This document shows, in pieces, positions 23,956 to 33,731 of a DNA stretch of 64,000 nt. The stretch's first letter is position 1. Each line of letters starts with the position of its first letter. A program made the position numbers and the translations under genes. Location of the stretch: the NCBI GenBank assembly GCA_000472185.1, contig AVDB01000009.1, forward strand, positions 53,506 to 117,505, in the 5' to 3' direction. The stretch comes from Rhodobacteraceae bacterium HIMB11. Its GTDB lineage: Bacteria; Pseudomonadota; Alphaproteobacteria; Rhodobacterales; Rhodobacteraceae. The notes below the pieces were generated by a model that saw only the letters and a list, made by a program, of their open reading frames with translations, had not been told where the DNA came from and made no database searches.

Positions 23956-25055
23956 TGTCTGCGCTGAAACCGTTGACGGGTCTAAAGGTTGTCGCCATTG
24001 AACAGGCGGTTGCTGCCCCCTTTGCCACCTGTCGATTGGCGGATGCGGGGGCAGAGGTCATAAAAATTGAACGGCCCGAGGGCGATTTTGCCCGTGGCTA
24101 TGACGATGTGGCCGCAGGGCAATCCAGTTATTTTGTCTGGTTGAACCGTGGCAAAACATCTGTTGCGCTGGATTTAACATCGGACGCAGGGCGCGCGCGG
24201 TTGCGCGATTTGATTTCAACGGCGGATGTGGTTGTGCAAAACCTACGTCACGGTGCGATGGATCGGTTGGGGCTGTCCTTGGATGATTTACGCCGTGAAA
24301 ACCCCCGATTGATTACCTGTTCGATTGCGGGGTTTGATCCTTATGGTGACATGGCCGCGCGCAAGGCCTACGACCTGTTGATACAGGCCGAAAGCGGGCT
24401 GTGTTCGATCACAGGCGGGCCTGACGAACCATCGCGCGTCGGGGTATCGGTTGTGGATATCGCAACAGGCGCAACCGCGCATTCCGCCATTCTTGAGGCG
24501 CTGATCGCACGTGGTATCACGGGTCACGGGATGGCGATTACGGTGTCGATGTTTGATGTGATGGCCGATTGGTTGACTGTGCCCCTGTTAAATCACGAAG
24601 GGGCGCGCACGCCAAAACGGGTTGGATTGGCCCATCCTTCAATCGCGCCTTATGGGGTGTTTGAAACAAAGGATGGCAAACAGATTTTGATTTCCATTCA
24701 AAGTGATCGGGAATGGGGGAAATTGTGTGAACACGTCTTGGGCGATGTCAGTCTGTCCCACGATCCACGGTTTGCCAGCAATGTGAACCGTGTTGACCAT
24801 CGCGATGTGACCGATAAAATTGTGGCAGAGGCCTTTTTGCGACGCAGTTCGGATCAGGCCTTGGCGGATTTGACAAAGGCCGATGTGGCCTTTGCCCTGT
24901 TAAACGACATGGCAGGATTATCCGCCCACCCTGAATTGCGCCGCATCACTGTTGAAACGCCAAATGGCCCTGTGACCTATCCCGCGCCTGCCTCGCGTTT
25001 TGATGGGGTGACGCGTCCAGTTGGGCCGGTGCCAGAATTGGATGAGGGTGTTTGA
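23955..25055 (+). CDS. Class III CoA transferase (CaiB/BaiF family)
   Basis: 366 residues. N-terminal VVAIEQAVAAPFATCRLADAGAEVIKIERPEGD and NRGKTSVALDL are family hallmarks; the nucleophile Asp is in AARKAYDLLIQAESG. It moves CoA between carboxylic acids without ATP. As last gene of the aromatic locus it may charge an incoming aromatic acid from a CoA thioester, giving a second route to the ligase product. It is distinct in sequence from the Mct-like transferase at 12.9 kb. Confidence 0.88.
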   Translation: MSALKPLTGLKVVAIEQAVAAPFATCRLADAGAEVIKIERPEGDFARGYDDVAAGQSSYFVWLNRGKTSVALDLTSDAGRARLRDLISTADVVVQNLRHGAMDRLGLSLDDLRRENPRLITCSIAGFDPYGDMAARKAYDLLIQAESGLCSITGGPDEPSRVGVSVVDIATGATAHSAILEALIARGITGHGMAITVSMFDVMADWLTVPLLNHEGARTPKRVGLAHPSIAPYGVFETKDGKQILISIQSDREWGKLCEHVLGDVSLSHDPRFASNVNRVDHRDVTDKIVAEAFLRRSSDQALADLTKADVAFALLNDMAGLSAHPELRRITVETPNGPVTYPAPASRFDGVTRPVGPVPELDEGV

Positions 25056-25058
25056 GTT

Positions 25059-25142
25059 TTATTTCATCTCACTCATCACAATCCAGATACATGCAACGAC
25101 AATAAACCCAAGAATTGACAGGGCGACCAGTGCTTCTTCCAT
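25059..25142 (-). CDS. Very small membrane protein, 27 aa
   Basis: An ATG-initiated frame of 27 residues with a strong ribosome site (GAGGAG, 9 nt before the ATG). It reads MEEALVALSILGFIVVAC and then WIVMSEMK with one intervening residue: a single hydrophobic helix flanked by acidic and mixed-charge ends. It sits between the convergent CoA transferase and dnaE2 genes. I do not recognise the family. Size and shape resemble small subunits or regulators of membrane complexes. Confidence 0.55.
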   Translation of the reverse strand: MEEALVALSILGFIVVACIWIVMSEMK

Positions 25143-25242
25143 GCTTGAAACTCCTCAGTGTTAGCATCTGATCGATATACGCAGTGTGCAGGGGTTTGGA
25201 TGAGGTAAGATTTTATTTTATATGAAGATTTTCGCATTGTAG

Positions 25243-28200
25243 TTAGTGAAAATCTCGACTTGGAAATAGCTTTTTTGCCTGATCCCTTGGGTGCCATGCA
25301 TTGCGTGGTTTGGGCGTGGCGGAGCGCGGGGCCTCGTCCGTTTTGGGGTCGGTAATGCCGATGGCATCATCGCGCGGGTGACCCAGTTCGGCCAATTTGG
25401 GCGATAGGTCCTGAACCTCTTGGGCGATGACATGCACAACGATCCCTTCGCGCTGTAAATACCCGCGCACACGCAACAAACGCCCGCCAATCACCGCGGT
25501 GCGGAATTGTTCATAAACCTTGGGCCAGACAACTACATTGCTGACCCCTGTTTCATCCTCAAGCGTTAGGAAAATCACTCCTGATGCGGTGCCTGGGCGT
25601 TGGCGTGTGATCACCAAACCGCACACATCCACAGGCCCCAACGGAATATGGGGCAGTTCGGCATGTGGCGTTAATCCTGTAAGCAGGGGACGCAGTAATT
25701 CAACAGGATGGGCGCGCAGGGACATGCGGATGGATACGTAATCCTCAACCACCTCTTCGCCCAAATTCATAGTGGGCAGATCAACACCTGGTTCATAGAT
25801 CGCCTCGCCATCCATTGGATCACTCAGGAGGGGCAGTGGTTTGTCCGCGCGGATGGATTTAATCCGCCATAAGGCGTCGCGCCGATTAAGCCCCATACCG
25901 CCAAAGGCATCTGCCTCGGCCAAACGTTCCAAGGCCGCGGGCGCAAGGCCCGCACGCAGCCACAAGCTGGGGATGTCATAATACCCATTGCCGCGGCTGG
26001 CGCTGATCCATTCCGCGTCCTCTTGCTTCATCCCTTTGATTTGTCGAAATCCCAATCGCAGGGCCAAACGCCCATCGCTGCGCCGTTCCAGATGATTGTC
26101 CCAGTTTGAATTGTTGACGCAAATGGGTCGAATTTCGATGCCGTGTTCGCGTGCATCCCGCACGATTTGCGCGGGCGCATAAAACCCCATGGGCTGTGAA
26201 TTCAAAAGCGCACAGGCAAAAACCGCAGGGTGATGCCGTTTTAACCAGGCCGAAACATAGGCCAGCATGGCAAAGGCCGCGGCATGGCTTTCGGGGAAAC
26301 CATATTCCCCAAACCCTTCGATCTGTGAAAAACAGCGGTCTGCAAAATCTTCCTCATATCCGCGTTCCAACATGCCGCGCACAAAACGATCGCGAAAGGT
26401 TCCGATGGTGCCCATTTTTCGGAACGTGGCCAGCGACCTGCGCAGGTGGTCTGCCTCTTCTGGGCTAAAGCCTGCGCCAACCACCGCGATTTGCATGGCC
26501 TGTTCCTGAAATAGGGGGACGCCAAATGTTTTGCCCAATACCTCTTGCAGGGCACCTGATGGATATTCAATCGCCTCTTTGCCTTGGCGGCGATTGATAT
26601 AGGGATGCACCATGCCTCCCTGAATGGGACCAGGGCGCACAATCGCCACCTCGATCACCAAATCATAAAAGGTTTGCGGTTTCATGCGGGGTAGGAAATT
26701 CATCTGTGCGCGGCTTTCCACCTGAAACACCCCAATCGCATCGGCGCGACACAGCATGTCATAGGTGTCCTTATCCTCTTGTGGGATGGTGCCAATACTT
26801 AGGGTTTCACCTTCATGCTGGGTGATCAAATCAAAGGATTTGCGGATACATGTCAGCATGCCCAATGACAAAATATCCACCTTTAAAATCCCAAGCGTGT
26901 CGATGTCATCCTTATCCCATTCGATGATTGTGCGGTCCTCCATGGCCGCATTTTCAATGGGGCATAGATGATCCAAACGTCCTTTGGTGATGATAAATCC
27001 GCCGACATGCTGGCTTAGGTGACGGGGAAATCCGATCAATTCCCCAATCAGGCGCAGGGTTTGCATCAGGCGCGGATCGCTTGGGTCCAATCCCACGGCG
27101 CGCAATCGCTCTTCTCCGATTTCGCCACGGCTATAGGATCCCCAAATCTGTCCGCTTAGGTTGCTAAGGACATCTTGGGACAGGCCCATCACTTTGCCCA
27201 CCTCACGAATGGCGGCGCGGGTTCTGAAGTGAACCACTGTGGCGCACAGCCCTGCGCGTTCGCGTCCATATTTTTCATAGATATGTTGGATCACCTCTTC
27301 GCGGCGTTCATGTTCAAAATCAACGTCGATGTCAGGGGGTTCGCCGCGGTATTCCGACATAAAGCGTTCAAACACCATGGTGATCGTTTCAGGCCCCACA
27401 TCCGTCACACCCAAAGCGTAGCACAAAATGGAATTGGCCGCCGATCCGCGCCCCTGGCAGAGGATGCCTTGGGATTTTGCATATTGCACAATGTCATGCA
27501 CCGTTAGGAAATAGGCCGCAAATCCCAATCGTTTCACCAATGCCAATTCCTTGATCGCAAGGGCGCGGACTTGGTCGGTGACGCCGTTTGGATATCGCCA
27601 ATTTAACCCCGCCTCACTCAGGCGTTCCAAACGGCTTTGGGCATCTTCGCCATCGGTGATTTCATCGGGATATTCATAGGATAATTCCGATAGGCAAAAT
27701 GCGCATTTGTCCGCGATCTCCTGCGTGCGTCGCAGGGCGGCAGGATGATGACGAAACAGGCGCGCCATATCGGCGGGGGATTTTAGGCGGCGTTCGCTAT
27801 TGGGCAGAGCCCGTGTGCCAATGTTATCAATGCGGCATCCTTCGCGAATACAGGTCAGAACATCGGCCAATTGGCGGCGCGATCCATGATGCATCAGGAT
27901 ATCGCCAACCGCGACCATGGGGGCGGCCGTACTATGGGCAAGGGTTTGACAGGCATTGAAATAGTCCTGATCCGATCCGTCATATCGGGGGGCGGCCCCC
28001 AAATAGACATGCCCAGGATAGCGGCGCGCCATCTGACGGATATGTGCGCTGGCCTCTTGTTCCAGCGTGCGGGGCAGGGCGATCAGGATCATGCCCTGTG
28101 CCCCCTCTAAAACATCCGCGTAATAAAGCTGACAGGATCCCTTTTCACTGCGCCGCTTTCCAAGCGTCAAAAGGCGCGACAGCGCTTCATAGGCTTTGCG

Positions 28201-28548
28201 ATCACGGGGCAGGGCCACCCAATCCACATCACTATCTTCAAGGATCAGGCGCGCCCCGATAATCAATTTGGGCAGGTGGTCCCCATGCAGGGTGATGTCT
28301 TGGCCTTGGATCTCCTCTCGGCTGCTGGGATCGACACGTTTTGTCGATCTGATGGTGATTTCATCCATACTGCGCCGCAGCTCTTTTAATGCGGCATAGG
28401 CCCGCACAACCCCTGCAAGGCTGTTGTGATCGGTAATGGCAATTGCCGACAATCCCAAATCGGCCGCACGCGTGACCAATTCCTCGGGGTGGGAGGCCCC
28501 GCGCAAAAATGTGAAATTGCTGGTTGTGCACAGTTCGCTATAGATCAC
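25243..28548 (-). CDS. dnaE2: Error-prone DNA polymerase DnaE2 (ImuC)
   Basis: 1101 residues from a GTG that overlaps the imuB stop (GTGA); 18 extra open codons upstream lie inside imuB. The N-terminal PHP domain reads YSELCTTSNFTFLRGASHPEEL and ITDHNSLAGV. The C-family polymerase core has the catalytic acidic motif PDIDVDF. A helix-hairpin-helix region and a C-terminal OB fold (VCGLVITRQRPGTASGVIFL) follow. With ImuA and ImuB it carries out SOS-induced translesion synthesis and mutagenesis. Third gene of the cassette. Confidence 0.95.
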   Translation of the reverse strand: MIYSELCTTSNFTFLRGASHPEELVTRAADLGLSAIAITDHNSLAGVVRAYAALKELRRSMDEITIRSTKRVDPSSREEIQGQDITLHGDHLPKLIIGARLILEDSDVDWVALPRDRKAYEALSRLLTLGKRRSEKGSCQLYYADVLEGAQGMILIALPRTLEQEASAHIRQMARRYPGHVYLGAAPRYDGSDQDYFNACQTLAHSTAAPMVAVGDILMHHGSRRQLADVLTCIREGCRIDNIGTRALPNSERRLKSPADMARLFRHHPAALRRTQEIADKCAFCLSELSYEYPDEITDGEDAQSRLERLSEAGLNWRYPNGVTDQVRALAIKELALVKRLGFAAYFLTVHDIVQYAKSQGILCQGRGSAANSILCYALGVTDVGPETITMVFERFMSEYRGEPPDIDVDFEHERREEVIQHIYEKYGRERAGLCATVVHFRTRAAIREVGKVMGLSQDVLSNLSGQIWGSYSRGEIGEERLRAVGLDPSDPRLMQTLRLIGELIGFPRHLSQHVGGFIITKGRLDHLCPIENAAMEDRTIIEWDKDDIDTLGILKVDILSLGMLTCIRKSFDLITQHEGETLSIGTIPQEDKDTYDMLCRADAIGVFQVESRAQMNFLPRMKPQTFYDLVIEVAIVRPGPIQGGMVHPYINRRQGKEAIEYPSGALQEVLGKTFGVPLFQEQAMQIAVVGAGFSPEEADHLRRSLATFRKMGTIGTFRDRFVRGMLERGYEEDFADRCFSQIEGFGEYGFPESHAAAFAMLAYVSAWLKRHHPAVFACALLNSQPMGFYAPAQIVRDAREHGIEIRPICVNNSNWDNHLERRSDGRLALRLGFRQIKGMKQEDAEWISASRGNGYYDIPSLWLRAGLAPAALERLAEADAFGGMGLNRRDALWRIKSIRADKPLPLLSDPMDGEAIYEPGVDLPTMNLGEEVVEDYVSIRMSLRAHPVELLRPLLTGLTPHAELPHIPLGPVDVCGLVITRQRPGTASGVIFLTLEDETGVSNVVVWPKVYEQFRTAVIGGRLLRVRGYLQREGIVVHVIAQEVQDLSPKLAELGHPRDDAIGITDPKTDEAPRSATPKPRNAWHPRDQAKKLFPSRDFH

Positions 28549-30011
28549 GCAAATTCCCCATGTACGAACCACCCTGGGTTTTGCGGGGTGTAAAACATCC
28601 ACAAACGGCGCCCTTGTTGTGTTTCAATGCGCCAATAGTCGCGCACTCCATTGCGCCAATTTTCGTCCATCAACCACCATTCAGGCGCAATGCGTTCGGG
28701 CCCTGTGGCCCGCGCCGTGGCCAAGGATTGACGGCGCCACCGAAATCGTTTTGGGGGCGCATTGCCTGACGCGGCGACCCCCTCTGGGGGAAAGATGCGA
28801 ATGGGGCGGGGCGCGGGGCTGACCCATGTGCCGCTTGGCTCGCTCCATGCGGCGGCAGCGATTTTAAAACTGCGTTCGGGGATATGGCTATCTGCGGGTA
28901 AAAACCGCTGAATGTTGTCCAACCCAATCCGATTTCCCAATCGTGTGATCAGGTCATGTAACCCATCTTGGGATCTGGGGTTGTGATGGGCGATTTGTTC
29001 GACGGCCAAATGTTCCACTTGGGTTGCGACCAACCGCAGTTGGTCAATCCCAAAGCCCGCATCAATGGTGCCAACCCCACGTTCGAACAGGGGTTGAATA
29101 CGCGCAGCATCCCGCAAGGGGCGGGCAAGGCGCAATTCAACCTGCTGATCCTGTCCATCCACGCGACGACAAATTAACAACATGGTGCGCGCACCCATTT
29201 GATTATCGCGCAATTTTGCACAGAGTGCAGGCAGCAATCGTTCCAGCGCGGCCATGACATCCGAACTTAACCCAATGGGCTCAGGAAAGGTCAGGCGGGT
29301 GGCATAGACGGGGGCCTCTGCCTCGGGGGAAATGGTTTCGCCATGTGTGCCCAATGCCTGATCCAACCGCATAAGAACCGAGGCGCCAAAGCGCTGCCCA
29401 AGGGTGGCGCGGGGCAGTTTGGTTAACTGCCCAATGGTTTTCACACCCAAACGCTGTAATGTAACATCCTCTTGTGGGGCGATCCGCAGGGCCGCCACAG
29501 GCAGGGTATTTAAGGCATGCTCTGTCTCGCCCATCGCGGCAATGCCGGGGCGATAATGCGCCAGTGCCCATGCCGCCCCCCGCGTATCCGCAACCCCCCA
29601 TCGCGCGTTCAGGCGGGCGTGACCCAAACGATGGCCCAGATCATTTAACATAGCCTCTTCCCCGCCGAACAAATGTGCGGATCCTGTGATGTCCATTAAC
29701 AACCCGTCCCCACCGTCTTGGGCGACCCAAGGGCAATAGCGCCGTGCCCAACGGCTTAGCCCGCTTAGGAAATATTGATCTGCTTGGGGGTGATGGGGTT
29801 CGCTGCGCAAACTGGGGCAGAGCGCATGCGCATCAGACAGGGACATGCCGCGTTCTAATCCTGCGCTCTGCGCCTCTTGGTTGACGCAGAGCAGACGGTC
29901 GGTGTTCTGCGCATGCGCGGTCACCGCAAAGGGTCCTGTCATTGGCTGACGTCGCAAAATGCGATCGCTATGCAGCCTTGGGAACCACAGAGATATGATG
30001 CGTTTCTTCAT
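28545..30011 (-). CDS. imuB: ImuB, catalytically inactive Y-family polymerase
   Basis: 488 residues from the ATG that gives MKKRIISLWFPRLHSDRI; an ATG four codons earlier is possible. Conserved ImuB segments include LWFPRL, DGLLMDITGSAHLFGGE and the HhH-like LQRLGVKTIGQLTKLPRATLGQRFG. Family knowledge: ImuB lacks the polymerase acidic triad and bridges DnaE2, ImuA and the beta clamp. The start lies inside imuA by about 40 bp, and the stop overlaps dnaE2, so translation is coupled along the cassette. Confidence 0.9.
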   Translation of the reverse strand: MKKRIISLWFPRLHSDRILRRQPMTGPFAVTAHAQNTDRLLCVNQEAQSAGLERGMSLSDAHALCPSLRSEPHHPQADQYFLSGLSRWARRYCPWVAQDGGDGLLMDITGSAHLFGGEEAMLNDLGHRLGHARLNARWGVADTRGAAWALAHYRPGIAAMGETEHALNTLPVAALRIAPQEDVTLQRLGVKTIGQLTKLPRATLGQRFGASVLMRLDQALGTHGETISPEAEAPVYATRLTFPEPIGLSSDVMAALERLLPALCAKLRDNQMGARTMLLICRRVDGQDQQVELRLARPLRDAARIQPLFERGVGTIDAGFGIDQLRLVATQVEHLAVEQIAHHNPRSQDGLHDLITRLGNRIGLDNIQRFLPADSHIPERSFKIAAAAWSEPSGTWVSPAPRPIRIFPPEGVAASGNAPPKRFRWRRQSLATARATGPERIAPEWWLMDENWRNGVRDYWRIETQQGRRLWMFYTPQNPGWFVHGEFA

Positions 30012-30519
30012 TCCAGCGAACATCCCAACTGGCCACGGTGCCAGATTTGTTTTTAACCAAAGACCACTGCATTAAGGCATCGTTTGGGGTGGAAAATTTG
30101 GGGCGTGCGTCCCACCGAGTTTGGGCCGCGTTGCTGCCCATGCCTTGGGGGATAATCATGATCCCCGTGGCGCGCCCCTGACCTGCGGCCAATTGCAACC
30201 GCCGCCCTGCCTTTAGGGTTAGGGGTTTGCTGATCTCGGCGATGACATAGGGCACCACACCCGAGCGCAGCGCCTCTTCTGTTGCGGCCAAAACATCTGT
30301 GGGGGTGGGGCATTTTCCAATTAAAATGTGATGTGGATCGCAATAGGGGATCAAACCCATTGGATTAAGGGTTTCGTGCATCCAATCTTCGACGAACCAA
30401 AATGCAGGCATGCGTGATAATCCAACGGAAATTCCCGCAAAAACAGGTGCACTGGGTCCCGTCACCTCATGCGCGCGTCCGCGTTTTAGCGGGAAAATAT
30501 CAGAGAATCGTAGCAGCAT
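29968..30519 (-). CDS. imuA: ImuA, RecA/SulA-like mutagenesis protein
   Basis: About 183 residues from the ATG that gives MLLRFSDIFPLKRGRAHEV. Earlier in-frame ATGs lie within or against the LexA box and are unlikely. Recognisable ImuA features are GRAHEVTGPSA near the N-terminus and ALRSGVVPYVIAEISKPLTLKAGRRLQLAA. Roseobacter-type ImuA proteins are short and diverged from RecA. There is no clear Shine-Dalgarno, so a leaderless or nearly leaderless transcript is possible. First gene of imuA-imuB-dnaE2. Confidence 0.82.
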   Translation of the reverse strand: MLLRFSDIFPLKRGRAHEVTGPSAPVFAGISVGLSRMPAFWFVEDWMHETLNPMGLIPYCDPHHILIGKCPTPTDVLAATEEALRSGVVPYVIAEISKPLTLKAGRRLQLAAGQGRATGIMIIPQGMGSNAAQTRWDARPKFSTPNDALMQWSLVKNKSGTVASWDVRWNEETHHISVVPKAA

Positions 30520-30531
30520 GAAAAACATTAT

Positions 30532-30546
30532 GTTCACTTTTTGTTC
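30532..30546. promoter_or_regulatory. LexA (SOS) box
   Basis: GTTCACTTTTTGTTC is an exact GTTC-N7-GTTC, the alphaproteobacterial LexA consensus. It sits 13 bp before the chosen imuA start, where LexA would block transcription until DNA damage. Confidence 0.88.
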
Positions 30547-30632
30547 TCATTTCAATTCCCCTATTCAAAAGTGTTTTGAATATACATTTGTTGGGGTAGA
30601 CCCCGATACATTGCCGTTTGCCCCTGAAGGTT

Positions 30633-31298
30633 CTAAAACACAAATCCGTCCTGTTCGATCAGGCTTGGATCATCATCACGAATGCCAAAGGGGCGCACGG
30701 GATGCATGTTCATCTGTCCTGACCACGACAAGCCAAAGTGATTGCGCACATCGTCATCCGTTGCGCCATGACGCAGCCAAGGCATCAATTCATCCCCTGA
30801 CAACATGACAGGCATGCGGGGGTGTAGGTGTTCCAGTTCGGGCAGGGCGGGGCGCGTTAGGATGGAACAGCTCATCCCGCCTTCGGCCAAAGGGGCGTAA
30901 AGCCCTGCGAAAAAGAATACGGGCAGGTTGGTTTGGGGACTGATGAACCACGGTGTTTTTTGCCCCTTTGCCCCTGTCCATTCGTAATATCCCGAGGCAG
31001 GGATGATACAGCGGCCCCGTTCCCATGCGGTGCGAAAGCTGGGTTTTTCATGGGCAGTTTCGATTTTGGTGTTAAACGTCGTCGCCTTCCAATCTGCGGC
31101 GGGGCCGCGATGCCAATGGGGCACAAACCACCACCGCGCCGCATCCGCACGCAGGATGTCATTGTGCATATAGGCCATGCTGACAGATTGCGTGGGTTTG
31201 ATATTGTGGCTGACGTTTCCAAGAACACCCTGCAAAATCGACAGCGCATCGTGATAGGTCGCCCAGTTGCTATCCCCTAAAATGAACCGTCCACACAT
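30633..31298 (-). CDS. yedK: SOS response-associated peptidase family protein (YedK/HMCES)
   Basis: 221 residues beginning MCGRF, so Cys2 becomes the N-terminal nucleophile after Met removal. Other conserved sites are TFNTKIET, the Glu in IPASGYYEWTG and the His in LHPRMPVML. These proteins covalently cap abasic sites in single-stranded DNA through a thiazolidine link. It lies upstream of the imu cassette on the same strand, making a small DNA damage island, but no LexA box was seen at its own start. Confidence 0.93.
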   Translation of the reverse strand: MCGRFILGDSNWATYHDALSILQGVLGNVSHNIKPTQSVSMAYMHNDILRADAARWWFVPHWHRGPAADWKATTFNTKIETAHEKPSFRTAWERGRCIIPASGYYEWTGAKGQKTPWFISPQTNLPVFFFAGLYAPLAEGGMSCSILTRPALPELEHLHPRMPVMLSGDELMPWLRHGATDDDVRNHFGLSWSGQMNMHPVRPFGIRDDDPSLIEQDGFVF

Positions 31299-31386
31299 TG
31301 TGCGTAAATCCTATGTCCGTATAATGCCGACAGCCTAGTGAAACACGCGTCAGAATCAATAGCATCGGACTTAGATTTTGTGCATT

Positions 31387-31540
31387 CAGATCATGTTCGG
31401 TCTGAGCCAAAGCGAAGGCTTATACCCAAGCGACTGGATTTTGATCTGTCTGTTACAGGCACCCAGCCAATCGTTAGATTGGCAAGGCTCTGCCCGCCCC
31501 ACAGGCGGCGTCTTTGACGTCATCCGCGCTCGGCTGGGAA
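31387..31540 (+). repeat. Dispersed intergenic repeat, copy B
   Basis: Fills about half of the 300-bp gap between yedK and cobQ. It starts CAGATCATG and ends CGGCTGGGAA. The core hairpin is GCCAATC-GTTA-GATTGGC at 31466-31483. Same orientation as copy A; no gene is seen in the rest of the gap. Confidence 0.88.
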
Positions 31541-31598
31541 TTTGAATAATTGTAGTTAGTTCATCTTAAAATCATGGCCTCGCGGAGAAGCTGGGATA

Positions 31599-33044
31599 TT
31601 AATGCGCAAGGCGCAGGATTTCATCCAGATCTAGGTGCTGTTCCAAGTGCGCGGCCAATTGATCCAATGTGGTTTCAACATCTTGGCGATAGTTGTCCAA
31701 TTCAGATTTGATGCCCAGTTGCGCCAAAAACGCGGCGCGAAAGGTGTCGTTGCTGAACATGCCATGCAGATAGCTTCCAATGATGCGCCCGTCTGCCGAT
31801 GTGGCCCCATCTGCACGTCCGTCAATCGTGGCAAAGGGGCGAGCGCAATCGGGACCCGTGGTTTGCCCGATATGAATTTCATACCCCTGAAACTCCAGAT
31901 TGGTGGCATGGTGGTGTGCGTTGACTTGGGTGAGCACCTTGTTTGGGGTCATCACCGTATCGCTTTGCAATAATCCCAAACCCTGATCTGATCCTGCGGC
32001 TCCTTCGATCCCCTCAGGATCATCAATCTTGCGACCCAAAATTTGATACCCGCCACAAATGCCCAAAACATATCCGCCACGGCGCACATGGGCCTGCAGA
32101 TCAATGTCCCAGCCCTGATCCCGAAGGTATTGCAAATCGCCACGTGTTGATTTGCTACCTGGGATGATCACCAAATCCGCATCGCCTGGGATCGCCTGAC
32201 CCGCCTGTAACATGATCAATTCGACGTTTGGTTCTTGGCCCAAGGGGTCCAGATCATCAAAATTGGCCATACGCGATAGGCACAGGCAGACAATTTTTGC
32301 AGACCCTTTTTCGCTGTGGCGCAGGTCCATGGCATCTTCTGCGGGCAGTTTCCATGCATGTGGAAACCACGGAACCACCCCCAACCCCTGCCAGCCCGTG
32401 GTTGTTTTGATCAGGTCATAGCCATCATCAAAAAGGCTGGGATCGCCACGAAACATATTGATGAGAAATGCGGAAATCTTACTGCGATCTGCATCATCCA
32501 GCACATTTTGCGTGCCCACGATCTGCGCGATCACGCCGCCACGATTGATATCGCCACACAGCACCACGGGCACATCTGCCGCCTGCGCAAACCCCATGTT
32601 TGCAATATCCCCTTGGCGTAGGTTTACCTCGGCAGGGCTACCTGCCCCTTCGACAAGGACCAGGTCATATTGCGATTTCAGGCGATGAAAACTTTCGAGT
32701 ACGGGCGCCATTAATTTTGGTTTAACGGCGCTATATCCGCGCGCGGCAACGGTAGCGAACCGCTTGCCCTGAACCACGATTTGCGATCCTGTTTCGGTTT
32801 CAGGTTTCAACAAAACAGGGTTCATATCCGTGTGCGGCTCTAGCCCCGCGGCCCAAGCTTGCAATGCCTGCGCGCGTCCGATTTCGCCCCCATCCACCGT
32901 CACAGCCGCATTGTTTGACATGTTTTGCGGTTTAAAGGGGACCACGCGCAGGCCACGGTTTTTGAACGCGCGCGCGATCCCCGCGACCAACATGGATTTC
33001 CCCACGTTGGATCCTGTTCCCTGAAACATGATGGCGCGTGACAT
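31599..33044 (-). CDS. cobQ: Cobyric acid synthase
   Basis: 481 residues. The N-terminal synthetase domain starts [18 protein letters not shown] (P-loop-like) followed by [14 protein letters not shown]. The C-terminal class I glutamine amidotransferase domain has [11 protein letters not shown] with the nucleophilic Cys and GSYLHGMF with its His. It amidates side chains b, d, e and g of adenosylcobyrinic acid a,c-diamide using glutamine and ATP. Second gene of the two-gene cobO-cobQ unit, which lies opposite to the main cob operon. Confidence 0.96.
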   Translation of the reverse strand: MSRAIMFQGTGSNVGKSMLVAGIARAFKNRGLRVVPFKPQNMSNNAAVTVDGGEIGRAQALQAWAAGLEPHTDMNPVLLKPETETGSQIVVQGKRFATVAARGYSAVKPKLMAPVLESFHRLKSQYDLVLVEGAGSPAEVNLRQGDIANMGFAQAADVPVVLCGDINRGGVIAQIVGTQNVLDDADRSKISAFLINMFRGDPSLFDDGYDLIKTTTGWQGLGVVPWFPHAWKLPAEDAMDLRHSEKGSAKIVCLCLSRMANFDDLDPLGQEPNVELIMLQAGQAIPGDADLVIIPGSKSTRGDLQYLRDQGWDIDLQAHVRRGGYVLGICGGYQILGRKIDDPEGIEGAAGSDQGLGLLQSDTVMTPNKVLTQVNAHHHATNLEFQGYEIHIGQTTGPDCARPFATIDGRADGATSADGRIIGSYLHGMFSNDTFRAAFLAQLGIKSELDNYRQDVETTLDQLAAHLEQHLDLDEILRLAH

Positions 33045-33055
33045 ATCGGATGCCC

Positions 33056-33682
33056 CTAAAATTCGACGCCCAGTTGCGCCTTAATGCCATCGCGGAAGGG
33101 GTGTTTGATCAATTCCATTTCGGTGACCAAATCGGCCGCCTCGATCAGTTCAGGTTTGGCGTTGCGCCCTGTTAGGCAGACATGCGTCATTTTTGGTTTT
33201 TCTTCCAATAGGAATGCCACAACCTCATCAATGTCCAAGTAATCATTGCGCAGGGCGATGTTGATTTCATCCAGCAACACAAATTGAATGCTCGGATCCA
33301 GGATAAGCGCCTTGGCTTGTTCCCAACCCGCCTGTGCAGCTGCGATATCACGTGCCTTGTCCTGTGTATCCCATGTGAAGCCTTCGCCTGATACGACGAA
33401 TTTCACCTCATCCGCGAAACGTTCTGTCAACAGTTTGCGTTCGCCCGTCATCCAGCTGCCTTTGATGAATTGCACCACGGCGCTGGGCATTTCATGTGCA
33501 ATGCAGCGCAGAATCATCCCAAACCCAGAGGATGATTTCCCCTTGCCCTTACCCGTATGTACCATAATCAGGCCCTTTTCTTCGGTCTTGTCCGCCATCA
33601 GGCGGTCACGCGCGGCCTTGATTTTCTTCATTTTTTCGGTGTGACGCGCTTGTTCCTCGGCGCTGGGGGGTATGACTGACAT
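33056..33682 (-). CDS. cobO: Cob(I)yrinic acid a,c-diamide adenosyltransferase
   Basis: 208 residues from the ATG giving [20 protein letters not shown]; open sequence further upstream runs through the antisense of the riboswitch and is not coding. The P-loop is [17 protein letters not shown], and VVQFIKGSW and LLDEIN are BtuR/CobO signatures. It transfers the adenosyl group of ATP to the reduced cobalt of the corrinoid. Divergent from the riboswitch-led operon; 11 bp before cobQ. Confidence 0.95.
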   Translation of the reverse strand: MSVIPPSAEEQARHTEKMKKIKAARDRLMADKTEEKGLIMVHTGKGKGKSSSGFGMILRCIAHEMPSAVVQFIKGSWMTGERKLLTERFADEVKFVVSGEGFTWDTQDKARDIAAAQAGWEQAKALILDPSIQFVLLDEINIALRNDYLDIDEVVAFLLEEKPKMTHVCLTGRNAKPELIEAADLVTEMELIKHPFRDGIKAQLGVEF

Positions 33683-33731
33683 ATTTGGTGTTTCCCACGT
33701 TGACTTTTTAAAGGGCGGGTGTGACATAAGC

